NCBI RefSeq assembly: GCF_018691265.1
Contig: NW_024881313.1
Coordinates: 16,857,518 to 16,921,517 of the forward strand
Direction: 5' to 3'
DNA from: Tyto alba
Lineage: Eukaryota > Chordata > Aves > Strigiformes > Tytonidae
Length of the DNA stretch: 64,000 nt
The notes under the pieces: generated by a model
What the model was told of the DNA's origin: nothing
Seen by the model: only the letters and a program-made list of their open reading frames with translations
Databases searched by the model: none
Translations under genes and position numbers: made by a program
In this document: positions 1-14,600 of the stretch, one piece after another
How positions within the stretch are numbered: position 1 is the first letter of the stretch
Layout: each line of letters starts with the position of its first letter

Positions 1-1035
1 TAGACCGAGGTCCACAATGGGAAGGACAAACCAAATAGATAAGAGAAGCAAGAAGCATCTGCAATGGCAGTAGACCACAGTCTCCTACATCTTCACCTCT
101 AAAACAATGCACAGAGGAATGCCCAAAATCAAATCTACCCTTTTGCACCGCTGCCGCTTGAGACTTCCTGACACCTACACACCTCCTCTCCCTCACCGCC
201 ACAGATGATCTCTTCTGTGCAAGATGAGAGAAGGTCACAGGCACAGCATGTGAAACCCTTTGCTTCTGGGAGGGGAAGGCGGCGACTTTGTTTACTCCCT
301 GATAGCTGCAAGTTAGGGTGTTAGGAACTGAGAAGGAACATCTGGGGGTGAAGGGAAAACCTCTCATCCTGGGAAAGCAAATAACTAACACAGGAGCCTG
401 CCACGGGTCCCTGGGTCCACAGCACCCACAGCATTCACAGCCTACGACTTTAATCCTTCCTCCAAGAGAAGAGACTTGAAAGTCCCCTAACTACCTACCC
501 ACTCTGCTCTTAAGCTTTGGCTTCCCTTTCCCTGGATCTAGAAAGTGATGGGGACAGAAATGGCTTTTTTCACTGACTCAGTAGCATGCGTTTGAGATTG
601 TGCCAGGACAAATGCACACAGTCAGCTCTGCTGCTCCAGGCCTCCAGCCCTGTGCCACCGTGAACAGCATTATCAGCTTCTGCTCTCAACGGAAAATGCT
701 GTATTTACAGTAATTATAAAAATAACTGTCTTTTTATAAAGACCTGAAAGCTAACTCAAGTTTGAGCAGTTCAGGTTTCACTTCCCATGTTCCCACTTAG
801 TTTTTTTTCACCTTACTCACAACATTGTCACTGAAGTCATCTTCCTTTCTTGATATTTAATACAAACAGAGCCCTCAAAGAAACTCATTGCTGACCTTCC
901 TGGGGGTTACAAGAACAAATTCTTCGGATTTCAAAGGCTGCTATCAGAGGGGAACAGGCTGCACCCAGGGTAACAGCAACCTCCCGCAGGAATACAGGAA
1001 AGAAATGCCTTTTTCTTTCTCTGTTCAATTCAAAC

Positions 1036-1060
1036 GGGGGGGGGGGGGGGGGGGCGGCGG
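1036..1060 (+). repeat. G19 homopolymer followed by CGGCGG
   Basis: Nineteen consecutive G (1036-1054), then CGGCGGGGTGTGG. It can form G-quadruplexes on the plus strand, which is the template strand for CDK14 transcription. Long G runs are error-prone in sequencing, so the length may not be exact. Confidence 0.9.
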
Positions 1061-1154
1061 GGTGTGGACCTATGTTTGAGGTAAGCTAGTTCCCTTTATC
1101 AGCAGCGGTCTCTGATAACAAAAACCCAGACAGCTTCCACCATTTCTACAGCCC

Positions 1155-1291
1155 CGACAAGGCCCGCTGTTGAGGCAGCAGGAGCCCGCTGCGGGCCGGC
1201 CGCCTCGGCAGCGACCCAGGCCGCTCGCACCGCTCACCCCACAGGCCGGGCGGCAGCAGCAGCGCCAGGCCCGCGGCTCCTCAAGCTCACG
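1155..1291. other. Small CpG-dense patch
   Basis: I count 16 to 17 CpG dinucleotides here, while the surrounding kilobases have very few. It is too short for a formal CpG island (usually at least 200 bp) but it stands out sharply. No exon-like coding pattern is recognised in it; an open frame on the minus strand (1357-1070) is Cys/Gly/Arg-rich as expected from GC-rich DNA. Confidence 0.7.
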
Positions 1292-1736
1292 GGAAGCCAG
1301 AAAGATCAGAGGGAGCCAGCCTACGTAACTAGAGACGCTCTCAGAGGAGTTTCGCAAACAATTTCATCAAGCATCACCGACAATATAAAATGTTAGCTCT
1401 TCAGGCACCATGACAACTCCTTATACCAGCCTCTTCAAGAATTGATACTCTGTGGAGCATTTACACCGAAAAACATAGAAGTTATCCATGCAATCAATCT
1501 TTTATGCTACCCAACCTCTCATATGAATCTTATATGGTACATTATAAAGAAATTCCATATGGGTTTCTTACTGTGAATAAAGAACTATTTTTTTTTCAAG
1601 TTGTCAACACAGCTTTAATCATTTTAACAGCAAACTATACAGTTAATAGTCTTGTCCCTCATGACATATCCCTGACATGGTCCCCACAGAAAAATCTATA
1701 TGGAAATTCATGGAAACATCCTCTTTAATACTCAGC

Positions 1737-1753
1737 TGCAGTTTTAAACTGCA
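1737..1753. repeat. 17-bp palindrome
   Basis: TGCAGTTTTAAACTGCA: two 8-bp arms around a central T. No known function; probably incidental in AT-rich DNA. Confidence 0.6.
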
Positions 1754-3282
1754 ACTCCATTGAGTATAATTCTCCTTATTACAAATCTCAAGCCTCTTTG
1801 CTCGTGCTATCTATTATTAATCATCCTATGTATCTAGAAGGATGCATGGTTCAATCATACCTACTTGATTATTTCTTTTACTACATCACAGGGATTTATA
1901 TTAACAAAACTCCAAAAGCTTAAGGCAGGATTTCCACCATAACGCAGACCCCCTACATCTCCTTACTCATCCAAGGAGATCCCCAAAGACAACAAAAATC
2001 TCCCAGGAAAAACTTCAGGATCAGTGTTATTTGGGAGAGTAAAGCAAAGTCAAGTCCATGAAGATTCTCATGCTGTTTTTAAATCCAAAGCTGACTCCCA
2101 CAGATGAGAAAGAAGACTGCAGGAACAAGCACTAAAGCATCAAAGTGCAAGTTCTTGATGCTCTTCCTCACTCACCCTACAACACTAGATTTTGTTGTGG
2201 TGTTCCTGAAGTTTGAAAGGATGAAAGCTAATAAAAATTGTGGCAGGGAATGGGGGTAAGGGAAAATTCCTATTCATCTTAAAAAACACCAAACCTATAA
2301 ATCAGCAAGTTTTCCTATCCTTGAAAGTTATGGGAAAACTAACAATACCTTCTAGACCTGCTGTTTCATACTTTGAAGTTGCATTTTGGATTTCTGCCTC
2401 TCAGGTGCCTGCATAGTCATACACTGTCTTGAAGCTATGGCATAGACAAGTCAGTGCACATACTAAAAATAACATCCCAATTAAAAGATGTGACTACAGA
2501 GAAGGTCCTTGCACTTACAATAATTTCACAATCCAAAATAGAGACCAAACAGGTCTTCAAACTCCTCATTCACCCACTTTATGCAGTTCACTTCTGTTCC
2601 ACACCTAGCAGAAAAGACAAATGGGAAAGGAGGCTGCAGGGAAGTTTCACAAGCAAGCAATGCCCTGGAATACAATCCCTCGTGGCAGGTTGATCAGCTG
2701 ACAGATAAAGCAGGGCAAGGGCCCCACTAGTAATTTGGCCAGTTTCTTTCACAGCCTTAGAAGCACTACCACTGCCTCACATACTAGCCAGGTTTAAATG
2801 TTTTGTTCTCAGTGCATCAAAGATGATGTCAGTGTGCCTACCCTCAAAAGCTCTGTGAATGTTTTATCTGAAAACTTCTAATAGCAAGTATAACTATGTA
2901 TCTTTCAATCCAGAAAGCACAAAATTTAACTAACTAAAGGATATGTAAGAGTAAACATACTATGATCAGATTAAAGGTCCACATTGTTTCTGGAAGTCAG
3001 AATATTGGGCTGTGAGTAGACGTTTTGGGATAGAGAATAAGAAACAAGGCACAGAAAGAGTAAATCCCTCCTGGAAAGTCCCACATGGAAGGTGGGACCC
3101 ACCTCCTAGCTGATTGTTATCAGCTATTTAGGGACTTTTTGATGGAGTTTATTCAGTATGCTAACCTGGATGCAAACATAACTGATTAGCCAATCCTGAT
3201 TTATATCAGCATACACAATAGCTAAATGCCAATACCCAATCACTAAAATCAAAACAAAACAAAAAAAGCATGGTATATACTC

Positions 3283-3569
3283 TCACAGAACCACACAGAA
3301 GGAGAATTCGCCTAGTCCAACCTGCCAGATTGCACAAGGCTTTGCCCAGTCAGTGAAGCAAATGGAGATTTCACCACCTCTCTGGGCTGCTCCAATGCTG
3401 AGTACTCTCATAGTGAACATTTCCATCCTTATAATCAGTTCTGTTTCAACTTATGACCGTTATCCATCATTCTCCCACTGTGCACATCAGTAAAGACCAC
3501 CTTCCTGCTATGCACCACCATCCTCCTGGTAACCCTCTTTTAGGTACTGGGAGATTGCAGAACTAGTCA
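3283..3569 (-). mobile_element. CR1 LINE relic: 3' untranslated end
   Basis: On the plus strand this begins CACAGAACCACACAGAAGGA, followed by CCTAGTCCAACCTGCC near 3312. That is the inverted form of the typical CR1 3' end (a TAGTCCAACC word next to imperfect copies of the terminal short repeat). Near 3541 TTTAGGTACTGGGAGATTGCA matches the CR1 word that lies next to the stop of ORF2. It has the same orientation as the reverse transcriptase fragment beside it. The two are therefore probably one insertion that lost the middle and end of the reverse transcriptase by an internal deletion near 3565-3600. Divergence is high, so the boundaries are approximate. Confidence 0.72.
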
Positions 3570-4075
3570 TTTCATTACAGAAGGAAATGCCATGGATCAG
3601 ACATGATTTAACCTTGATTAAAATTGGCCAATACTTTCTTCACATATACAGAAATTACTTCCAAGCAGACTCACTCCATCATTTTCCCAGGGACAGTGGT
3701 TGATCAACCAGCAGTACCCCAGATGTTCCTTCCTGAAAGTGGGTACAACATTAACCTTTCTCCAGTTATTGGTGATCTCTCCCAATCTACACACTCTTTC
3801 AAAGGCGACAGAGCACAGCCTGACAATGACATCAGCCACCTTTCCCAGTACCCTCGGGAAGCCTTGTGCCTGGACCCATGAACTTCCATGGGCCAAGATT
3901 TCTCAGAAGATCCCTGATTCAATTCTCTTCCACTTAGCTCTTTCCTCCCTGAACTCCATCTCTGAGAACAAAGGCCTTTGAGATCTTATTCATGAAGACC
4001 AAGACAAGGAAGCAATGGAGCACCTCAGCCTTATCAGTCTGCTGTGACTGAATCACCTGCCCCACTTAGCACTAC
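3570..4075 (-). mobile_element. CR1 LINE relic: reverse transcriptase fragment
   Basis: Read on the minus strand, this encodes a decayed piece of CR1 ORF2. Within 3896-3618, PRVLGKVADVI is followed by FERVCRLGEITNNWRKVNVV and PTFRK. This mirrors the CR1 stretch just before the first reverse transcriptase motifs (PRVLRELADVI, GEVPEDWKKANVTPIFKK in typical copies). Further upstream, near 4050, the sequence resembles the CR1 linker that reads LNAFFASVF. Near 3590 a stretch resembling the later FYDEMT region can be made out. Stops and frameshifts show it is dead. The element is a non-LTR retrotransposon that copies itself by target-primed reverse transcription. Its 5' limit is approximate. Confidence 0.75.
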
Positions 4076-6114
4076 ATTTTCCGCAGCCACTTACTGCTTT
4101 TCTCCCTCGTGCTCTTCCAGCATCTTACCTTTGACTCCTCAACACCCTGCTGGTGTCAACCTCCTTCTTCACCTCAACACATCTTCCTCCCAAATGACTT
4201 AATCTTCTCACAGAGCTTCTGTTGCTACCATCTAAACCCTTCTAACACCTCAGACCCTTCTGCCTGTGGCCACTCAAGCACCCTCATGCAAAGTCAAAGA
4301 TAATGAGCCTGTCTGTTCCTCTGGTGTTTCCATCTATATTTGCTCCTATAGCCTTTGGTACATATTTCTTAGAGGTTCAAAGTGATATTTTGAAAATAAG
4401 GGATCACTGAAATAACATATGGCACTGGTTAGAATATGTTCAATACGAATACAAATCACATATTTTGCTTAAGTAACTATTTTGCTTAGATTACTAATCA
4501 CATGAGCACAACTAACTCTTGAAAAAATATATTCTTAGTGTCTGATGTTTGAGTTCATTCTCCTAATCACTACTATACAGCCATTTGACACTGTTTATAG
4601 TTAACATAAATGCATTTATTCTAGAAACACACCTTGCTTTTAAAGCTGCTTAATGGCTTTTCTAAACAAAAGCTCAAAGATTTTATTTTTTTTAAGTCAA
4701 TACACATCTAAAGGCCAAACAAATGCATCTGTATACAGGGCAGAGTAGTTAAAGTGAAGAAACTACTAACCAAAGGCTAAGGAAAAGCTATGCAACCCAG
4801 TCTGTGTGGTAACTAGCATCAAGCACAAGGCTCTATTCATTTAAGTTTGTAATTGCTTATGGTGTTACTCATTAAAGCTTTATAATACTTTATTTCTACT
4901 CAAGACAGGCATATGTGTGGGAAAAAATAAACAAACCCATAGACAGGCAAATTCACACCACAGGATCAAAAATAATTCTTGCACTTCATTTAATAAGGAG
5001 AATTCCTAATATACTTGAATTTCCTCTGGAATTTTAATTAGATTGAAAAGAAGAATGTGGGAATGGAGTTCAAGGACTATTTTTCATAGCAACAATTATT
5101 CAAGATGTAGTCTTCCCTGTTACATCTTCTCAAGAAAGCCATTTTTTATAGCTCATTCATTTTTAATTTGATAAAGCCTCTATGTTCTATTCTCCCTTTT
5201 CATTTGACTTCTGAGTCTTCTCATAAATGTTCATTTCCTAGCAGCTATAGCACAATGAACAGAAAAGCAAACCACGTTTCATCTGAACAAAGACACTCCC
5301 ACACAGCAGAGTATCTATGTCTGGGAGCCCTGCTGTAGAAAAACACATGCCCACAGTTATTCAAAGATTCCACTTCAGCCGCAGTGCAATGCACTGGCAG
5401 GCATGAATAGCCTTTCTTTCACCTTGTTTATTCAAGAACTATGATCCACTACAGCCTGCTTTTAAGTATTTGATATTCTACACTGAGGAGATTAAATAAA
5501 CCCAACTCCAAATTAAAAACTTCAGCCATGCTGTTGATTCTTTGTAAACTTATGAAACCAAAATCTTAAGGTCTTGTCCTTAGAGACTAAAAGGCCTTTG
5601 CTCTAGGATTTTGTATTTATTGTGCTAGCAAAGTCAATCCTATCTCTGACAGAAACTGATTTCTTGATAGGTTCTCTCCTGCCTTGAGTGCATTTGAAAG
5701 CAAAACACTCTTCTCTCTAACTTCTATACTGGTCCTCATGTAATTAATCAAATATACTATCTAAACCAAATTAATTTCCTAGCGCATTATTGTGAATTAG
5801 TCATTTGCTGAAGAAAAACATAAAGAGAAAGAGGACTATATTTTACATCTTGTTTAAGAAGAGTCTTTTGTACTGGGAAGTTGGAAGATGGGCTATAATA
5901 ATACAGCATTTAAATAAGTAAATATGCACAGGGGTGCACAAAGAGTGCACACGGCTGTGCTCTCATTTCTCATGCCTCCAGTGAAAGAGGTCATAACCCT
6001 TCAGACTTTAACCTCATCACTTCTAATTTTTCATCTTGGTTCTCAGAAGAGAAATTTAACCCATATGGTTTTCAATTTTATGAGGTCATGAGCCATGAAA
6101 GACAATCTAGCTTT

Positions 6115-6136
6115 AAAAAAAAAAAAAAAAAAAAAA
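6115..6136 (+). repeat. A22 homopolymer
   Basis: Twenty-two consecutive A. No retroposed gene is recognised before it, so it is treated as a simple repeat. Confidence 0.9.
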
Positions 6137-8137
6137 GGAGATATATAATGTTCTCTCAGTGTTTTACAGTAGACTATGCAGATGTTCTGTTAGGTCATGA
6201 TGAACTTACAAGAGAAAAAAAAAATCCTCTCCGCAATATTACACATTCATATATCCACTACTGAGTATTTCTTTTTGGTTGTACTTACACATATCTAGTG
6301 TCTCTCTCTCTCAAAATAATACACAATGGTCAACCTTAAGTTCCCATCAACACAAAACTGAGAAAATCCTACCTTTGATGTCATCACTGGGATATTTAGC
6401 CTAGTGTCACAATGAGGCAATAATTTCATCAGAAGTGATAGCCACATTTCCTACTACAGCAGGGTGAAAACAAACATCCTACCTTTCCTCTACTTTATGG
6501 TAACATCAGGCAATACAACCAGAGAGAGGTCAACCTACATCTGAACTGGACATTTCATTGATCTGTTCATACCTCCAGCAAGTCATTTAACGGTGCTGGT
6601 GAAAGGCAAATTTTCCATTTTCTTAAGAATACATCTGAAAAGTTTTCAGCCTCCCTCTCCCCAGCCACAAAAGCCATAGAGCTTCAGCAACACACACTCC
6701 CTACAAAACCTACACCATATGAAACATTTTACATACATAAGAGTTTGTAAGATCATCTACAGAGTTTTCAGTATCCAACAAAGCTAGAGCACCATCACCA
6801 CAACCTCTTGAAGAACTTGTAATATCGGGATACTTGGAAATCAGATAAGATCACAGTGTTTTATGCATATAAATGATACAACAAACTAGTCATCTCAGAC
6901 AGCACAGCACCTTCAACAGAGGACTAATTCTTATTTCACTACAAAAACACTTAATGATTTACTTGTTTCATGTACCTGAGAGATGAAATCTCATAGTAAA
7001 ATGTAACATGCAGGAATGTTTTTTTTAAGCATATCTTTAAAACACTTCTGGCATCTTCCAAGTTTTGAAAAACAACAACAGAAAATAGTACGTAAAACCA
7101 GATACTAATTGTTTCTAATACTACTTCTCTAATTGCCTTACAATCCAAAGGTCAATCAAGTTCTTGTGGACTGTGTCCACCTGAAGTCCTGTTCCCTCTT
7201 CCAGCATAGCAAATACACACTGAGCTGTCAATTGTAGTAACACTAATTAAAAGACAAAAAACCATGACTACATTAACAGTGAAATTGCCAATTAACACAT
7301 AAGGCTCCCTCATTACTGCTGCTGCATGAAATGTGAAGCCTGATGTGGATAGCAGTCATAAAAATAAAAGACATTTTTAAAAAGCCAATAGGTCACATTT
7401 TCAGCTAACTTCAGAAGTTCTGCTGGAATCAGTAGCTGAGAAGTGGACCTACAAGAAAGAAAGAAATTCCTACAACATCTTGTAAAAACCACTGAAGAAA
7501 AATATCACCACTTTCCACATCTGTATTCACAACGGTTTTCAAAGGAATGCATACTTGCCCCAGTATAGCCACTAGAAAGTGGCTTAAAAAAATAGAATTA
7601 AAAAAAGGCAAAAAAGCTAACATTTCAAGCAATTTCCCCTGACTTTATACTCCACATAAGGCTTCCCCATAAGGGACTGATGGATACTGAAAGCAGTCCA
7701 GGTGATTCTAGTGTCCTTTATTCTTTAGAAGGAATATTTATTCTTCTGTCCTTCAGTCTCTTTCAATAACCATTTAATGAAAGCTAATTCCGATCTCCAC
7801 AACCTTCAAGCTGCCTCCATAAAGTGATTTTGCTCTCCATATAATCTGTATTTCCTCATGTCTCTATTTTTTTTCCTTTTCTTTTTAAAGGTTTTGAATT
7901 ATAATTCAGAGGTCTCATGGTAAGGAACATTGAAATACTTTCAGCATTATCTTCCTTGTGAGAACTGGAGTATATATTTGTTTTTCACTTGCTCCTTTTT
8001 AATCAAGCATTTTGTTGTCCATAATCAATTTCTTCGCTCAGGAGAAAAATGTGCAATTATCTACAATGAAGAAGGTGTGTCTAAGGAATAGGGTGGGGGG
8101 AAGAGAAATCAATGGAACCATCTGTCTGACATTCCTA

Positions 8138-8611
<474 letters not shown>

Positions 8612-11600
8612 TTACTCATATGGCCTTAGAGATTAGGTGGTAGCCTGAAGACAGATGTGTATCTTCACTAATTATAGGAAACAGTACAGGGTAGATAGGG
8701 ATGGGGAGATAAGGCTGGGGGATGGGACACTGGAGCTGAAACAAAGAAGAAATTAATAGTATACAATAATGCCTGCGTACCCAAGGAAATATGCAAGTAT
8801 GATAGATTTCCTCCTTCAAAGTCTTTTTTAATGGGAGTTGCCTATGTATTTTTCATTAGGAAATAATAATCCTCACTGAATCTAAAAATGACTTTTGAAA
8901 CCTACCTATAATATACTTTAACATAAATTTAGATAGGAACCTAACTCATTCCCCCATGTTTCTTTTAACCCTTCACTGGACTCTACAAATGCTTTCCCTA
9001 GAGCTAAGCATTGATATTGTGTATTTTGGTAAGTTACAATTATGAAGAAAGAGTTGGATGACTGAGACCTTTTGTCCTCCCCTTTTCATCTCCTCTCCCA
9101 TCATTCTCCTGCATTCTTACTGGCACCTGCTGTGAAAGGCTATGTTACCCTCATGCATTTTGTCAATACATAGGGTGAATGATTGTTTCCCAGGAGTTTT
9201 CTTTGCAGTTTTGAAAAATCTCTCCTAGTACACAGACTCCTCGTATTGTCTGAACTATTTTAAGAAATACTACAGGTTCCAAATGGGAACACAACAAGGC
9301 TTTAAAAAGCCTAACATGGAGAATTCGAGTTGATACGGACCTCATGCCTCACAGCTCAGTGGCGAGTAAAACACACTGATTCAGAAGATGTGCAAACCAC
9401 ACCAAAAATTTGGAAAAAGTCAAGCCGGACAAGTGAGAATTTCTAATTAACTTGCAACACAAGTACCCTATTTAGTGACTGCTGAAGTGAGAAGACATTA
9501 TAAAAAGGGTTACAAAATCTGATTATAGAAGAGAATAAAGGCTGACATAAAAGAAACAGAAATGTCATGTTACTGAAGTTGAAATGAATTTAATTGCATT
9601 TCATTTTTTCCCTGAGTGCAGACACAATAGAATGTATGTTTAGCTATTTAGCCAGGGCACAAAGAGCCATATCAATCACATTCTTGCCAGGGTTGGATCT
9701 AACAATGTGCTGAGGAAACCTAAAAGCAAAATACAGAAACAAAAGAAAGAATAGTAGGAAAGTCATAAGTAACACGCACATTACTTTTTGAATTGTGATT
9801 AAAATGGAACTCATGGTACACAAAAACTATTTTAATAATGGCAGGAAGCAGAAGCAGCTTTCATTACAGCTTTAAAATATAAATTAAATTCTATCAAATT
9901 ACTTAAAAATAATATTTTGTTTTAAATAAAAAGATAGGAGAAATATTCAGTTTGCTAGGCTAAATCAATGGTACTTAACTTCAAACATTATTTTTAAATA
10001 TGCAAAGAAATTTCACTTATCATGTTATCTTACAGCACTGTAATCTTTATAACTCAAAATATATTTATTAATGCGGGATTTCATTTAGCTTTAGTGCAGC
10101 GTCAAGTGATTTGACATGACGTGCTAAAGAAAAAATCCAACAATTTCACAGCTAAACAGAATAAACATGTACCCTTGAGGACAGCTTTGGAATGTAGTTT
10201 TATTCCAAACTTGTAGGCACACTGTACTTGTCAGGTACTTCCACAAAAGTCAATTAACTCACTCACATACACTGTATCAATTGCTTCCTCCTTGAGGAAT
10301 ATCATGAATGAGGAGGAGAAAAAAAACCTCCCTGAATTCGTTACAGGCTAACCTCAGCCACTGTTTTGTTTCTTTCTCTTTTCCTCTACACCTTTGTTTT
10401 TATTTGGTAATAAATGTGAAAAGATCTATGTGAAAACACAAACCTAAAGCCTGACAGCAGAGCATCCTGCAAACCAGGACCTTTGGGATTGCTTGGGAAG
10501 AGAAAACAGTAGAAGAGGCTCTCCACTCCCAACAGTTTCCCACTCCACAAAAAGAAAAGATTAATTGGAAGGAACCATTTCTGGCATCTCAGAAAGCACT
10601 TCTGCCTCCTCACAGTCAAGTTCCCTACCCTGTGTTTGAGGAAAGCCCTTTCCAAGAAACCCATTCCCCTTCAAGAGTATCTGCATAACCTTCACAAGGA
10701 CAGGAATGAATATTAGATGAGGTACCATCATCTCTTATCCCTACACCTGATCTGAAATCAGCATACCACCTATCATGGTCATGCTCTGATCTTGCTCCTT
10801 GCTCCACCTTGCTCAATTCTGACCACTATGAAATCTCAGCCTGGGGCTTCTGTGTGGGGTTTTGAACAAGCAACTGAACTGCTATTTCCCCAAGGCCATT
10901 GGATGGCAGAACTGCAGACTAGAACACAACTCTAAGAGGAGTCAGTGGCAAATTCCATATGCATTTCAACAGGTTGCTTGTGAGAGTAGAAACGGTACAG
11001 ATTCATGGTTCTTGAGCTGTTATGTTAGTAATGTTAATACTTGCATGGTCATACACAAGGCTGTGTAAGTGTCAAATAACCTGTAATAAACAAACTAGGA
11101 CATCACTCATGTACAGTTTGTAGTTTATTAGTAAGAACAGAGATTTTGGTGACAAAATTAGTCTCACAAAATAACAACGGTCATTGCAACCAAGAGTTGG
11201 AAAAGTCAGGAAATGGAAATGGGATTTGTCTCTAGAGGTCAGGTTTTCAGCTAGGCTTAAGATTAGGAGGCTCAACACTTTACATTTGGACCTCAAAAAA
11301 AAATCTACTACTTATGTTTCAGGCCTTGCTCATTTATTATAGCTATGAAAAAAATTACCTTTTTCCCCTAACAGCTATGTCGCTCTCACTTCAATAAGCA
11401 ACATATTTTAATGAAGAATTTTGATTGTCAGTGAGAAAAATGCATGCAGGTCAAAGCTAATTTGGGGCTTATAGGTTGTGATATTAAAAGAATAATAGCA
11501 GTTCTTAAAACTTACAAGAGAAAAACCTTAACTCTACAAAAAGTTTAGCACCTACATAGTCTTTCAAGTATAAGGCCTGGATAGCCACTTGACCTACATG

Positions 11601-14600
11601 CAACATTTGACCAAATGCCTTTTTAAACCAATTACATTTTCTGAGAGACTTGACAGCTGCCTGTATGAACAGCCCTGCTTTCATGGTGTTTTTCATGAGC
11701 CTGGGTAAGTGTACAACCTAGACCATTGCATGCACACATCTAACAGCTGCAAGATGGCTCGTGCAGCAGAATGGTCTACTATCTCATCAGCCTCTGAATG
11801 TCACACACAATCTTGAACTCTTCTCATCCAAGTGAATTTAGAAGCTAAACACTGACACAGGCCATCCAAAACTCATCTAACAGATGGGACTGATGGGAGT
11901 TAACACTTTCTGACTGAAGTTCAGAAAGCTCTGACAAGTCTAATGATAATGGGGGATGCTCATGTACAGGTCATCTCGGTGGAAGTTCTCAGATGACAAC
12001 ATATAGTTGCTCTCCATTCCTAGAGATGGCAGAGAGTTTCTGGAAAAGGATACTGGGCTAAGTGAAAAGCAGAAAGTCACAACATACCCAGAGAGATTCT
12101 CCTGAAAATGTACCATTTCCACATGGTATCTGCTGAGGCATCAAGGACCCCAATGACAAGAAGGATGTTGCCCCAGAGGACAGACTAATAAGGCCTATGG
12201 GGGGACTTTTTTAAGTCTTTCCCTGATGGCACAGAGGGATTTCTGAATTATTTCCTGCACTTGAGCTCCTTTACCACATGTTGTATTATGGGAATAAATG
12301 ACCTGGCCCTAGATACAGAAGTAGAAAGCTACATGGAATCTTTTAGTCTATATAAGATGCACAAAAATCTTGGCTCTGCTCTCTCTGCAGCAAGAGACTG
12401 CAAATGGAGCTAAGCTAACCCGGACCGGGAGTTCACATCAGTTCAGAAGAAAGCTGAAAGCAAGATTGGATTAATGTGTCAGTCTTTTAGCAAGCTCAAA
12501 TTGCTGTATTAGCATAGTTACTTTTGAAAAGTAATACACAATACTGCACGAGCTTTATTTATTATCACTTGTCACTGATAACACAAATGCTCCTGCTCGC
12601 TTTATGTATCAAAGCACACCAGCTGGATATCATATAATCACCTGAATTCCCTTGTGTGTATTCAGCACCGATCAATATATTCAGTCTTAATAGGCCATCA
12701 AATCTAAAAATAGCAGTAAAAGAAACCCAGCCCAGGACACCTCACCTCATGCTTGCAACCAGTGTACTATTTCCTATCATCCAGAGGATATTACAGGTTT
12801 CTGTGAATTATTGGTTATTTACAAAGGCAAAAGGAGGTAATAAATCCTCACAGTACTATCTCACAGCCTTGGAAATAAACATTACCAAACACAATGCTCA
12901 GTTACATTTTGGGTTACTATATTGTTTGAGAGTTTTAGATCTACTGGTTTTAAACCATTAACATAAGCAAAAACTATCTGGTCATATGTATTATCACAGA
13001 AGGAATGAGAGTCTGTGACTTCTGTTGGCATGTCAAAAGCTCATCAAGCATAATTTTTTGTATCACTGTTGGATTGCTATTCTTCTCCTTCCTCCCAACC
13101 AGGATAATACCCATGAGATAAAATCCAACTTTTCACTTCTAACAATATCCTGGGGAAATACTGAACTCTTTAGGTCAGAGCTTTCTAGACTCTCTTGCTT
13201 AAATTGTCAGAAGAAGAAATTCCAGGAACAAAGTGTAGACTTGAGATGAATTTGCATCCCTAGGAATAAAGGATCCTATCCATTTGAATCAGCATGATTT
13301 TCATTAGCTCAATAAGAGGTTCTACTATCAGACCTTACTGGAACCAACCAATTTAAAAATAATGCAGTCCAAAACACATTTGTAAAAGCTTCTAACTCGC
13401 TCCTGCATTCCTTACATGACAGTCTTACCAAAGACAATGTCACACAGAAATGCATACAATACAGCCACTGAGAATGCACATTGTATCATTACTTTAAAAA
13501 AAGATACAGATTTTTCCACTTATTTACAGCAGAACTGAAAAGGAAACAGTTTAGAAAGTGTTAATTTGCTAAATTCTATTCTCTTTGATGTTCTTTTAAT
13601 CATTTCTTGTCCCCTCTGGGTACTACTACAGTCATTTGCAATGAGGAAGGTGTGCTTAATTAACTGAGTATAAAGACACTCCCTTATGATCAGTTACCGT
13701 CATCTGCTAATGTTCAGTAAGTGGAAGACTCTTTCAGATTTTCTCTCCTGAATGGCAAAAGTAAAAATAAATTCAATTAAATCAAATCTCCTATTCTACC
13801 TTTCACCAATTCAATTCCATGTTGAACTAGGTCAGAGTGGCAGTTGGTGCCTCATCAGTTTTAAAGACACTGTAAAAAGTGTTTTCTTTATCCCTACAAT
13901 AGTGTAATTTTTTTTTACTGTATGTGACCCATGCCGATCATACAGATAATAAATTACACACACACACAGTAGATATGAAAGTGACATTTTTCTAGTATGA
14001 ATTTTAACACACTGATAAGGGTTCTGTGTTTACTGTTCACAGTTATACATATTATCAAATCATTACTTTTAAGTGACCAGACTGACTTAGAGAGAAATGC
14101 TGATGCCACATTTAATGTCTGATAACTAAAAAGTCTAATTTAAATAATCAATTCTCAATGCCATATGTAACAGACAGCCTTAATTTGGCATAACATTATT
14201 CTGTCTGCTGTACACCTGCTTGTTTGTTGAATGAGGAATGAAAAATAGCAACTTCTCAACCACATTAAACAGCATCACTTCCTACTTAGCATATCTGTTG
14301 AAATATATTTTTAATTCAACTCTACATCAACAGCATCACTAATTTCAGTGAGTAGGAGAGAGATTTCAAAAGCATGACATTAGCCTTGCTTCCAGTAACA
14401 ACCGATAAAATTAAAAGGACCACCATAGTAGGTATTCACCTTTCAGCAAAAGAGTGTTTTCTCCAGACTCCAGTGAGTCAATGTGATAGGTGATCCAAGA
14501 CATGAAAATTCATTATAACTGGATGTATTATCATGGTTTAATTGCCCAATTCCCATGTACCTGTCTATGGCAATCATTTTGGTCAGACACCTCTGTTACA

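Noticed and set aside
1070..1357. Cys/Arg/Gly-rich open frame in the CpG patch
   Set aside because: The composition follows from GC-rich DNA; no start context, splice sites or known protein family support it.
3618..3881. Plus-strand open frame overlapping the CR1 reverse transcriptase fragment
   Set aside because: It is the mirror of the CR1 relic; only the minus-strand reading shows family motifs.
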